Positions 55,137-64,000 of a stretch of DNA of 64,000 bases are shown here, piece after piece (position 1 is the stretch's first letter; each line of letters begins with the position of its first letter). A program made the translations under genes and the position numbers. The notes beneath the pieces are model-generated. The model saw only the letters and a list, made by a program, of their open reading frames with translations, searched no databases and was not told the DNA's origin. The stretch is from Glutinoglossum americanum (taxonomy: Eukaryota > Ascomycota > Geoglossomycetes > Geoglossales > Geoglossaceae), in contig JAGHQL010000057.1 of NCBI GenBank assembly GCA_020080175.1, positions 1-64,000 of the forward strand, written 5' to 3'.

Positions 55137-56625
55137 TCAATCCCTTGTCCGATTGGGTATCCACCTCTTTAAGGAGACTTCTCTAACTTTATACGTTTTG
55201 AACAGAGCGTTTATATCGTTGGTCCCTTGGTCCTTCATACTCTCATTGTCGCCGTAACTGGGCGGCGGCGGCACTTCCACATATACTATGAGTAAGCTCT
55301 TCTTGACCTGAGACTGGACCCTGTTGACACAATGCAACCACCACCAACTCCTTTTTTCCTTGGCCTCCGTTTCTTTTTTGTGGACCTCTGAGCTAGAGTA
55401 ATGTGGATGGCCATAGGAGGGTAGGATGACAACAGCAAACTCTGCATGTGAGAAAACTGGTCCGCGGTTGTAAAGTAAAAAGTCCACGCCAAATTTTATG
55501 CCGGAGCGAACAACCCAGCCGAGAGAGCGAAAGTGATGGTATACTACGTAGGATAGCATGAATGGGTCATCAGGCTGGAGAATACGCGTTGATATCGGAG
55601 GAAAGTAGGAGCAATGACGGAAGAGACGGAGAAGTGATGGTGTGGGTATAGTGGTCTATGCAACCGTTAGTAATACAGCAAGACAAGTCTAGGTGAGGTT
55701 TTACATGAGTTTCTGGATCAACAACATCAAGCACTCCTAGGCCATATACCAGGAAAAACGCTTCCTCTAACATTAACTGGAGGTGTTCCTTGTTCTCTAT
55801 AACCTCGCTCCTATGCGGCAGAGTTGGAGGGGCTGGTTCAGTTTCGGAGGGCTGGTTGAGGTCGAAATCTGCGGAGAATCGGACAGCCATGTTTGGTGCT
55901 CCGGCGTCCCTCTTACCGAGCTGCGTAGACTGCAACCCTCCGTTTATGTCGGTACCTAATCTTTTACGGGTACCCTCAACAGAAGCATCGGCGGATGCTA
56001 AAGGGTCCTCTAGAGTTGTTTCAGGTCCACCATTTTCGTTTATGACCGCTATACCATTTGCGTGGCCATTCTCCAACACTTTTGCATCTTTTTGGGCTTT
56101 TATTGCATCATTCGTGGGCAACTTTCCCTCCTCTTTTAGTCTCCGTTCGATTGCCTCCCTCTCTTTTTTTGCTCTTTCTTTTTTGAATTCCTTACGTTCT
56201 TCTCTTCTTTTCCTTGTGATTTCCTCGCTTGTTACCTTAGCCAATAAGCCTCTCTTCCTCATTTCTCTATTCAGCCATGTGGGCTCGCTCCTACTCAAGC
56301 TGCCCTTCCCAAAAAACCCTTGCTGCCATAGTATTTTCGTGGTGGATTCTTCAGTTATGTGTACAGATCGAGTCTCCAATGAAAAATAACCTTTTAAATG
56401 AGGATTGGGATGAGAAGATGAGAAGAATATTTGGTAGACACAGTTATAAGCGAACTGCAACAACCAGAGAGGGTTGGTAGGAAAGAATGTCGGCACCGGG
56501 TGAATGGTTAAGGGGATGGGGAGACCATAAATTTCATTCAAACTAGGCCGCGGTGTCGTTACAGGGCGGATAGTCCCAGGCGGCGATGGGAGAGCCTCTG
56601 GGTTGACATCTAGACTGGATGCCAT
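55137..56625 (-). CDS. SEN2: tRNA-splicing endonuclease catalytic subunit Sen2
   Basis: Two minus-strand exons (56625-55705, 55574-55137; 130-nt intron) give 452 residues. Sen2 cuts the 5' splice site of intron-bearing pre-tRNAs, in the Sen2-Sen54-Sen34-Sen15 complex. The N-terminal block includes YFSLETRSVHI, LWQQGFFGKGSLSRSEPTWL and a highly charged Lys/Glu/Arg helix (about 150-200). The C-terminal nuclease fold contains the candidate triad: Tyr342 in FLLYNRGPVFSHAEF, His350 eight residues later (same spacing as yeast Tyr289/His297), and a Lys in QVKKSLL (398 or 399). The distance from His to Lys is longer than in yeast because of a basic insert. The splice join DPETH/PDDPFMLSYVVY fits the family. 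It is divergent from UBC7 across 421 bp. Confidence 0.94.
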
Positions 56626-57046
56626 GCTATCTGGTTGACATATTTGACTGAGAACTAGATCTTCTGGTGAGCCAGCGAGTCAGCTCATAGCCCACAATGT
56701 CTAACTGTATAATATAGATTGTCTGTCTTTCTGCTCAGATACCGTTGTAGTCTCAATGAGAAATTGAGCCAGCATCGAGGAGCGACATAAAGTCAGAGCC
56801 GCCCCTCTGGGCCACGAGTATATCGTCATCACCGCAGCGACTGTCTCAATCTTGAATGCTGTAAATGAAATAAAGGAACGTATTTGACTCACAGCTTGAC
56901 AGAGCTGATATGCTCTATGGTGTCTTTTTATCTGAATGGAAAATGGTGTGGGTGAGATTGCGAACTTTAAAAGCCCGCTTGTCGAAAGGGAAATTTTCGC
57001 TAAAACTCCATCCGGCTTCCCACCAAATAAAAACCACAACCAAACC
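56626..57046. promoter_or_regulatory. Shared divergent promoter region SEN2/UBC7
   Basis: The 421 bp separate the start codons of two divergent genes, so both core promoters must lie here or overlap it. No individual factor site can be claimed. The minus-strand frame at 56701-57168 overlapping the first UBC7 exon is a chance frame. Confidence 0.5.
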
Positions 57047-57660
57047 ATGGCTTCCGCTACCGCCTCCCGACGTCTAATGCACGAATACCGCGCTCTTACC
57101 ATCGACTCCCCCGAAGGAATAACCGCAGGCCCGATCGATGAAGACAACGTCTTTGAATGGGAGGCCATGATCCAGGGCCCAGAAGAGACCCCATTTGAGG
57201 GCGGAATCTTTCCTGCTACGCTATCATTCCCAAAGGACTACCCGCTGAGTCCCCCGAGTATGAAGTTTACGTGTGAGATGTTTCATCCAAATGGTGAGTG
57301 CTCGAATAGAGAAATGAAGTGAACGAATGAGCGAACGAATAAAGAAAGGAATGAAGAAAACAACTGAAGTAAATAGATTGCTAACGGATGAATATGCGGC
57401 GTGTAGTATACCCCTCCGGTCTCGTCTGTATCTCAATCCTTCACCCTCCAGGAGATGATCCAAATCATTACGAACAAGCGTCGGAGCGTTGGTCGCCGAT
57501 TCAGTCTGTTGAAAAGATCCTGATTTCAGTTATGAGCATGTTAGCCGAGCCAAATGACGAGAGTCCAGCGAATGTGGAGGCGGCGAAGATGTGGAGGGAG
57601 AGAAGGGGGGAGTATGAAAATCTAGTGAGGGAGAAGGTTAGGAAATTGTTGGGGTTGTGA
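57047..57660 (+). CDS. UBC7: Ubiquitin-conjugating enzyme E2 Ubc7 (UBE2G2 type)
   Basis: Two exons (57047-57293, 57407-57660; 113-nt intron) give 166 residues, the normal length for Ubc7/UBE2G2. It works with ER ligases such as Hrd1 and Doa10 to degrade misfolded proteins. The UBC fold is complete: [40 protein letters not shown] and the HPN motif next to the splice site. The catalytic Cys90 is in [15 protein letters not shown], followed by the class-specific acidic insert ([14 protein letters not shown]). The C-terminal helices are present ([20 protein letters not shown]). A strongly conserved enzyme with no oddities. Confidence 0.96.
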
Positions 57661-57841
57661 GGTGGACGGGAGAGGCGCGTAGGTGTTTTGAGGGTTAAGG
57701 GGGGTTGATTTCATAGGTTGATGGGAGGTCGCATGGAAGTATGGCGTTAGAGGCAAGAATGCTGGCATAATTCAGCTATGGCTCGGTCTGCTTTTCTTTG
57801 AATACGAGTTCGGGAGAAATGGATCAATTGCTTTCGATCCC

Positions 57842-59533
57842 TTAGCTATGTGTTTCCTGATCCAATACCCTCTCTTCAATCCACTTTTCCAACCCCACCT
57901 TCCCAAACCCACTCATGACCTGAATTTCTGCCTTGAAATTCAGAAACAGCATCACCTGCATCTCCCTCCTCCACTCAAATTCTTCCGCAAACACCTCGTT
58001 CCCTAGCATCTTCAATGCTTTCCCCCTATCTCTCGCACTAAGACCCAAAAGCCCTTGCACTTCGTCCGTGCTACCTCCTTGCAAATCGCCGCTTCGCACA
58101 CCTAGCCAGCGTATGCTGGAAACTGTTAGTTGTGCGTTTTCGTGCGCGAGAGCGACGGAACCGTATTTGTAAGTTGAGAGAATTCCGAGGCCGTCGGGGT
58201 CGAAGTCTACTAACGCGTAGATTGGTAGGAAAGCATTCTGTGAGGCGGTGGGTTTGGCTCTAGAGAGTAGGCGGAGGAAAGCACGAGTGGAGATATCGGG
58301 ATAGCCCTTTGCCTAATTTTGTGAACCGTGAGCAGGATCGGGCAAATAACATGCGTGGTAAGGTTACAGTAAGGAGAATCCCTTTTCCTAGTCTGGAATT
58401 ATCCCAGAACCTGTTGGTCGATAGGGAACGGAAAGTTGCCTATGATTTCGAATTACTAAAATTCGTTGTACAGCCTTTAATGCGAGTGAACCTCTTTTTC
58501 AATCAGGAGGATCCATTTGGCCTCATTCAAGTATATGATATCAATATCTTTGACAGTTGGGACAAGGTTGCCCTAGTTACCCGAAATCAGCCGTTTATTC
58601 AAAAGAAGCTTCGGGACATAGCTTCGTTCCGCAGGGCAGACAAACCTCATCCCCTGATGCATAATCTAGTGTTGATTGATCCTTCTTCATGAGCTTCAGT
58701 GCCCCAGCAACGAGGCCCTTCGCAGCTGCGACCTTGACCGGCACCAACTCCTCAACTCGCGTGCGTTAAGATGTACATTTGTGCTGGGAGTAGACATACC
58801 ACATTCAAGAATCCCCGCTCGACACCAAACGTACAAGCAATATCGTCAACATGTTTGTCAACTACGTCCTGCCTAAGAAACAACGCCGGGTCCTTATAAT
58901 ACATATCTCTAGAAAATATTAGGGAAATAAACTAGGTATAGGAAGTGATATGTGGCCAGTCCTAGCTAGACCTACCGCTTAGTGGTTACCACGCCACTTA
59001 TGAGGGCTTCGTGTATCAATTGCAGGATCCGTACCAGAACGGCTAGACAATAGTATGAGCGAAAATACCCCAAAAAGAAAAATTAAAAAATTAAAATGAA
59101 AGGAAGTTCAAGTTTCATGCGCCAGGCATTTTTGCATACTAAATTTCCAAGCCTCTTTGGGGGTGCCGCCAGGAAATGATACCTCGCGCTTCCGGTGCCT
59201 CGAAGCTGGCCTGATAGAACGGCTTTCATGGTCTAACCCCTGGTCTGTCACTCGGCCACGAGACCTTAGGGTGATGGTGAGTTTCTTTTGGTCCTCGAGG
59301 ATGCTGTCGACAATTGATTCAAACACGGACTCCACTTTAGCAATTATCCAGTCCCTACTTTTATTAGTATCGTGCCTGGTCCTGGGAACATGCTGTTCAA
59401 ATAAGGTTGGTTGGATCAAAATATGCTCGGTTGAGTTGCATGTAGAGACACCCATAGGCTGATGATCTGCTGCATAATGCAGATTTGGTCCAGCTTGGGA
59501 GCTGTGGGAATCGGTGAGTTGGGCACCATCCAT
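57842..59533 (-). CDS. SPO11: Meiotic recombination endonuclease Spo11 (Rec12)
   Basis: Seven minus-strand exons were assembled: 59533-59140, 59042-58976, 58908-58800, 58732-58646, 58572-58492, 58439-58368 and 58312-57842. They give 426 residues with introns of 52-97 nt. Spo11 is the topoisomerase VI A-type protein that makes meiotic double-strand breaks through a tyrosine. Motifs in order: SFPGGTPKEAWKF, the 5Y-CAP block TTKRDMYYKDPALF with candidate catalytic Tyr157/158, VAAAKGLVAG, and the Toprim residues LLIEKEATF (Glu) and ALVDFDPDGLGILSTYKYGS (Asp-x-Asp). Then come AKGYPDISTRAFL, LTVSSIRWLGV and the C-terminal FKAEIQVMSG. Several donors are off-consensus (GTTTGT after exon 4, GTTCAC after exon 5), but every join restores both frame and family motif. 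It lies tail-to-tail with UBC7. Confidence 0.92.
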
Positions 59534-59702
59534 TGTCTAGTGTTCTAGATTGGGAAGCTAAGTCTTGGAGCATCGGTAGAGAATAAGCATTTTAGCTCTG
59601 CTGCTGCCAAGCTCGGTTACGTGTAGCTCAAGCCCCTTACTCCACAGCAACTGCCTTTTTAAAACTGAGATCTTCTGTAGGTCTCGTCAGCTGTCCTTCT
59701 CA

Positions 59703-62177
59703 ATGGCCCTTGGAAATGGTGAGAAATCCATTGGAAATGGATGGGTTAGACCGTCATCTCCGCCGGTGAAGAAGGGGTTAGACAATAGCAGATGGCGGCT
59801 GCTGAATGAGAGAGGCCGCCAGACATGGCATTATTTAGAGAGCGATGAGGAGGCAAAGAGATGGCCGCAGAGTATCACAGACAAATATCTTCTTGGGGAA
59901 CCCACAGTAAACTTCCTGAAACTACTCGAGGCGATCACCGCTAACATAACCCGTTTGCAGAATCTGCCGGAACTCCCAGCCCCTCAAACTCCTCTTCAAT
60001 CCGCAGCCAACTGCCTCGAGTTTTTCTCAAAGCTGCAATTACCTTCGGGTAACTGGGCCTGCGAGTACGGCGGACCTATGTTCCTCCTTCCTGGATTGGT
60101 GATAACGTGGCACGTCACAAATACTCTAGTTCCGAGATCCCATGCCACTGGAATCAAGAGTTATCTGTTTGCGCGACAGCACCCAGAGGATGGCGGATGG
60201 GGACTCCATATTGAGGGAAAGAGCTCAGTCTTTGGGACTGCAATGAACTACACGGCTCTAAGATTACTTGGCGCGGATGCAGAAGACCCCAGGATGGTAA
60301 AAGCCAGGGGCATGTTGCATAAGCTTGGGGGAGCTGTGAATGGGCCGCACTGGGCAAAGTTTTGGTTGAGTGTTTTGGGGGTTTGTGAATGGTCTGCTTT
60401 GAATCCAGTTCCGCCGGAGCTTTGGTAAGTGCCCGAACACTTAAGACATTTTTAAGTCGCAAAGGCCTTTTCTAAAATATCTGTGTGAGCAGGCTTCTAC
60501 CCGATTGGGTTCCGATTGCTCCCTGGCGTTGGTGGATTCATATACGTCAGGTTTTCCTCCCGATGTCTTACGTTTACTCTACGGGGTTCTCATTTCCCTT
60601 AACACCCCTAACTCGTCAAATACGTGAAGAACTCTACACCCAACCCTACGATTCCATCAATTTCTTATCCCATCGGAACAGCATTTCCCCTACGGACAAT
60701 TATCACCCGAAAACATGGTTTTTGAATGCCATTAACTGGATACTAGTAAATATATGGAATCCGTACCTACGCACTACATGGATTAAAGGAAAAGCAGAGG
60801 CCTGGACCTGGGACCTTATCCAACGGGAGGATGAGAACACTGATTTTGCAAACCTCGGCCCCGTCAATGGCCCAATGAATTTCCTCGCTTGTTATATTCA
60901 TGATGGCGAAGGTAGTTACTCAGTCAAACGTCATCGTGAACGTATGGAGGATTTTCTTTGGGTAAAGAATGAGGGTATGCTGATGAATGGCACCAATGGT
61001 GTGCAGACTTGGGACACTAGCTTCCTCATTCAAGCTGTCGTCGATTGCGGATGGGCGAACAACCCAAAATGGAAGCCAATGCTGATAAAAGCCTTGGAAT
61101 TTCTCGAAGACCAACAGATAAGGGAGAATTGCCGCGAGCAAGACATCTGTTATCGACAGCGGCGGAAAGGCGCTTGGGCTTTTAGTACCAGGGAGCAAGG
61201 CTATACCGTCAGCGACTGCACGTCAGAGGCCTTAAAGGCTGTACTTCTCCTCCAAAATGAATCCGACTACCCGGCCCTGGTGTCAGAGGAGAGAATAAAA
61301 GATGCAATCGACACGCTACTCACGATGCAGAATGCCTCCGGCGGTTTTGCTTCTTACGAACCAACCCGTGGCTCAGAGTATCTAGAGTACTTGAATGCGG
61401 CTGAGGTGTTTGGGAGAATAATGGTGGAGTACGACTATCCAGAATGCACTACTGCAGTCGTTACTGCACTATCCCTCTTTTCAAAATACTACCCGGACTA
61501 CCGCAACGAGGAAATTAATGGGATAAAGAGGCGGGCCGTGGAGTATATCCGCCGAGCACAACGGGTTGATGGCAGCTGGTATGGTAGCTGGGGCATCTGC
61601 TTCACTTACGCTGGTATGTTTGCGCTAGAAAGTTTGGCTAGTGTTGGTGAAGTCTGCGGCAACAGCGAGAGAGTAAGAAGAGCATGTCAATTCTTCTTGA
61701 GCAACCGCATGGGGGATGGAGGCTGGGGTGAGAGTTACAAGGTATTCGCACTATTTTAAACTCTTCATTACGTCATTTACATGCAATCCGTGGCATGAGC
61801 TAATCGTATGGGATCCGGGAAAGGCCTGCGAGACTGGCATTTGGACGGATAACGAGGGTGGCTCCCAAGTCGTCAACACAGCTTGGGCATGCATTGCACT
61901 ACTGGTTGCGGAATATCCCGACAAAGAGCCCATAGAAACTGCCTTGAGGCTCATCATGAAGCGACAGCAGAAAAATGGCGAGTGGTTACAGGAGCGGATC
62001 GAAGGTGTCTTCAATAAGACCTGGTGGGTTTTAGCTCCGCTGGCTGATGCGAGTATTGCATGCTAATTGTTATTGGACTTTCGCAGTATGATCTCATATC
62101 CGAACTATAAATTCATCTTCCCTATCAAAGCCCTCGGAATGTTCGCAGAGAAATTTGGGGATCTGGTAATTCTATAA
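59703..62177 (+). CDS. ERG7: Lanosterol synthase (oxidosqualene cyclase)
   Basis: Four exons (59703-60424, 60493-61741, 61824-62023, 62087-62177) give 753 residues. The introns are 68, 82 and 63 nt. The enzyme cyclises 2,3-oxidosqualene to lanosterol at the ER or lipid droplets, the first cyclic step of ergosterol synthesis. The catalytic acid is in VSDCTSEALK (Asp482), a DCTSE form of the DCTAE motif. QW-type repeats are visible: LQLPSGNWACEYGG, RQHPEDGGWGLHIEG, QNASGGFASYEP, QRVDGSWYGSWGICFTYAG, NRMGDGGWGESYK and RQQKNGEWLQE. The WGxCFTYA block near the C-terminus and the ending NYKFIFPIKALGMFA are typical. All splice joins keep frame. It is a full-length, intact enzyme. Confidence 0.96.
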
Positions 62178-62808
62178 AAGCTGCAGCACTGGGAAAACCT
62201 TGTCAAGAATGTTTAGAGGAGATAAAGATGGATCCAGTAATATAAAGTCATCAATACTGGATAACTAATAATGCGATGATGCTATTGCATGTCAACCCGG
62301 TCGTGTGATTTCATGTTTCCGATCCCTGATAGGAATTGGTAGATATTGTTGGAATCCGAGTTCGATTCTGAAAGCTGCATAGTCATAAAAACCGAAAGAA
62401 ATGCTTGTGACCTGAAATCTGAATGTTGGTTCTCTCTGACACCACCCAAGTAACATAGCAGAATACTCGGCCAGCTCTTATGAGACACTAAATTTTCATC
62501 TCCGCGTCTCTGTATCGCAATATTCAGCAATTAGATAACTTCAGGACCCCGACAAAAAGCCAGAACCCGGATTGTATTGAGTTGCACTGTCTATCGGACG
62601 CGTTGGTAAAAGAGAAAGGTTGTGGGCGAAATTTTAATGTTTGAGCGACCACGTTGACGCTAAGGTTTAGGGTTTTAAACAATCAGCCCTCGAGAGCCGC
62701 AACCGATCTGTGGTCGAAATGGGTCTTGATCGAAATTACTACTAGGATTGGTTCTCCATTTCGAATCTCGATAGACATTGTTTTCGATAGAGCTGCGAAG
62801 CTGGAATC
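62178..62808. other. Spacer between two plus-strand genes
   Basis: Holds the 3' region of ERG7 and the promoter of the AP-1 mu gene. No gene, repeat or RNA recognised. Confidence 0.4.
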
Positions 62809-64000
62809 ATGGCCTCAGCACTCTTCTTCCTTGACCTCAAAGGCAAGGTAAGCCAGCTGTGGCAGTCGGAATCATTGTGAATGTTAACCATGCTGATCAG
62901 TGGTGGCTGGTAGACCCTCCTTGCCCGGAACTACAGGGGCGACATACCCATGTCAGCTGTCGAGAAATTCCCTATACTTTTAAGTGAAGCAGAGGAGGAG
63001 AGCTCGGCGGTTCCACCATGTTTCTCAGACGAAGGCATCAACGTCTGTACTATCTTATCAATACTAGCTCTTGCACGCAGTTAACTAGGCCTCCATAATT
63101 ACAGTACCTCTATATAAGACATAACAATCTCTACCTTCTCGCACTCACAAAAAGGAACACAAATGCTGCCGAGATCCTCCTCTTTCTGCATAAGGTCGTC
63201 GAGGTGTTTACAGAATACTTTAAGGAGTTAGAGGAGGAGAGTATTCGGGACAATTTTGTTATTATCTATGAGCTACTGGACGAGATGATGGACTTTGGGT
63301 ACCCACAAACTACTGAGACTAAGATATTGCAAGAGTTTGTTGATATATGCTCGGAGGTCGTGGATGACGCTGACTGGCGGTTAAGGTATATCACCCAAGA
63401 ATCGCACAAACTCGAGATCCAAGCTCGACCTCCTATAGCCGTTACAAATGCAGTATCGTGGCGAAGCGAGGGGATTAGATATCGGAAGAATGAGGTGTTT
63501 CTGGATGTTATCGAGTCCCTTAACCTGTTGGTTTCCTCTAATGGCAACGTGCTCCGCTCTGAAATTCTTGGCGCTATAAAAATGAAGTGCTATCTTAGCG
63601 GTATGCCTGAGCTTCGGTTAGGGCTGAATGACAAGGTGATGTTCGAGACTACAGGACGGGCGACTCGGGGAAAGGCGGTGGAGATGGAAGATGTGAAGTT
63701 CCACCAATGCGTACGGCTAAGTCGGTTTGAGAATGATCGCACAATTAGCTTCATTCCGCCAGATGGGGAGTTCGAGCTCATGAGTTACCGCCTGAACACT
63801 CAGGTTAAGCCACTTATTTGGGTCGAGTGCATTGTGGAGTCACATTCCGGTTCAAGGATCGAGTATATGCTCAAGGTGGTCACCACATTCTGGACGCCAG
63901 ATTTCAATATCATCTGACAGAGTTGCTTTATCGTATAGGCTAAAGCCCAGTTTAAGAGGCGCTCTACCGCCAATAATGTAGAGATCCTAGTCCCTGTGCC
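62809..64000 (+). CDS. APM1: AP-1 clathrin adaptor mu subunit (Apm1), C-terminus beyond window
   Basis: Four visible exons (62809-62847, 62914-63042, 63105-63875, 63939 to the window end) encode about 334 residues of a protein usually 425-450 long. AP-1 mu recognises YxxPhi sorting signals at the trans-Golgi and endosomes. The N-terminal longin-type domain (MASALFFLDLKGK, TLLARNYRGDIPM, YLYIRHNNLYLLALTKRN, IIYELLDEMMDFGYPQTTET) is complete. The signal-binding domain starts with WRSEGIRYRKNEVFLDVIES, VFLDVIESLNLLVSSNGNVL and SFIPPDGEFELMSYRL. The residue order ESILxEYI, seen in the AP-1 family, is replaced by ETKILQEFV, within normal variation. The donor after exon 2 is GTCTGT, off-consensus, but the join GIN/YLYIRH is secure. 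The remainder lies outside the window. Confidence 0.94.

Noticed and set aside
58309-58692. 127-codon plus-strand frame inside the SPO11 locus
   Set aside because: It is antisense to four exons whose joins rebuild conserved Spo11 motifs.
59703-62177. Triterpene biosynthetic gene cluster around the cyclase
   Set aside because: The cyclase matches primary-metabolism lanosterol synthase, and the neighbours (Spo11, Ubc7, AP-1 mu) are unrelated housekeeping genes.
1-64000. CRISPR arrays, bacterial operons or horizontally acquired bacterial blocks
   Set aside because: No regularly spaced direct repeats with unique spacers; genes have spliceosomal introns and fungal families throughout.

Overview
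The window looks like nuclear DNA of a filamentous ascomycete (Pezizomycotina). Its genes are compact, with 0 to 6 short introns of about 48-138 nt that start GT and end AG. The gene set is fungal: lanosterol synthase, fungal-type ceramide glucosyltransferase, GH71 alpha-1,3-glucanase, Urc4/Urg3, a Crb2/Rad9-like checkpoint protein and Swa2 auxilin. Ankyrin and NB-ARC sequence of the style common in Pezizomycotina, and an orphan multi-pass membrane protein with the GTIDILWSC-type signature, fit this. Class Pezizomycetes is possible but the sequence alone does not prove it. All exon joins were worked out by hand from reading frame, splice dinucleotides and family conservation.

Region 1 (about 1-14 kb) is accessory in character. 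It holds a possible LTR end, two multi-pass membrane proteins of unknown function (305-2137 and 6535-7896, both minus), an ankyrin-repeat array with a frameshift and no visible 5' end (2692-4959), a short NB-ARC relic (6052-6171), a lipid-droplet hydrolase (8754-9988), a 95-bp MITE-like element (10914-11008) and a secreted GH71 glucanase (11918-13583, minus).

Region 2 (about 15-32 kb) has an Ape1/Lap4-type aminopeptidase, a Ser-rich conserved fungal protein, the large subunit of chromatin assembly factor 1, a membrane-anchored pepsin-fold protein without its catalytic aspartates, a PQ-loop vacuolar transporter and the Rag GTPase Gtr1. Long spacers rich in simple repeats separate them, and one contains a near-perfect 140-bp palindrome with TA at both ends. 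Gtr1 and PQ-loop proteins both belong to vacuolar amino-acid signalling.

Region 3 (about 32-64 kb) is a dense housekeeping block: Urc4/Urg3 (pyrimidine catabolism), Swa2 (clathrin uncoating), ceramide glucosyltransferase, a WW-domain protein, an ICln-like protein, a single-pass membrane protein of unknown function, Sgt1, a Crb2/Rad9-type Tudor-BRCT protein, Sen2 (tRNA splicing), Ubc7 (ERAD E2), Spo11 (meiotic breaks), Erg7 (lanosterol synthase) and the start of AP-1 mu (Apm1), cut by the window end. No operon-like or biosynthetic cluster is evident. I found no convincing tRNA, rRNA or CRISPR. No clearly new biological system stands out. The most unusual items are the broken ankyrin/NB-ARC material, the two inverted-repeat elements, the pseudo-protease and the Ape1 homologue without the usual propeptide.
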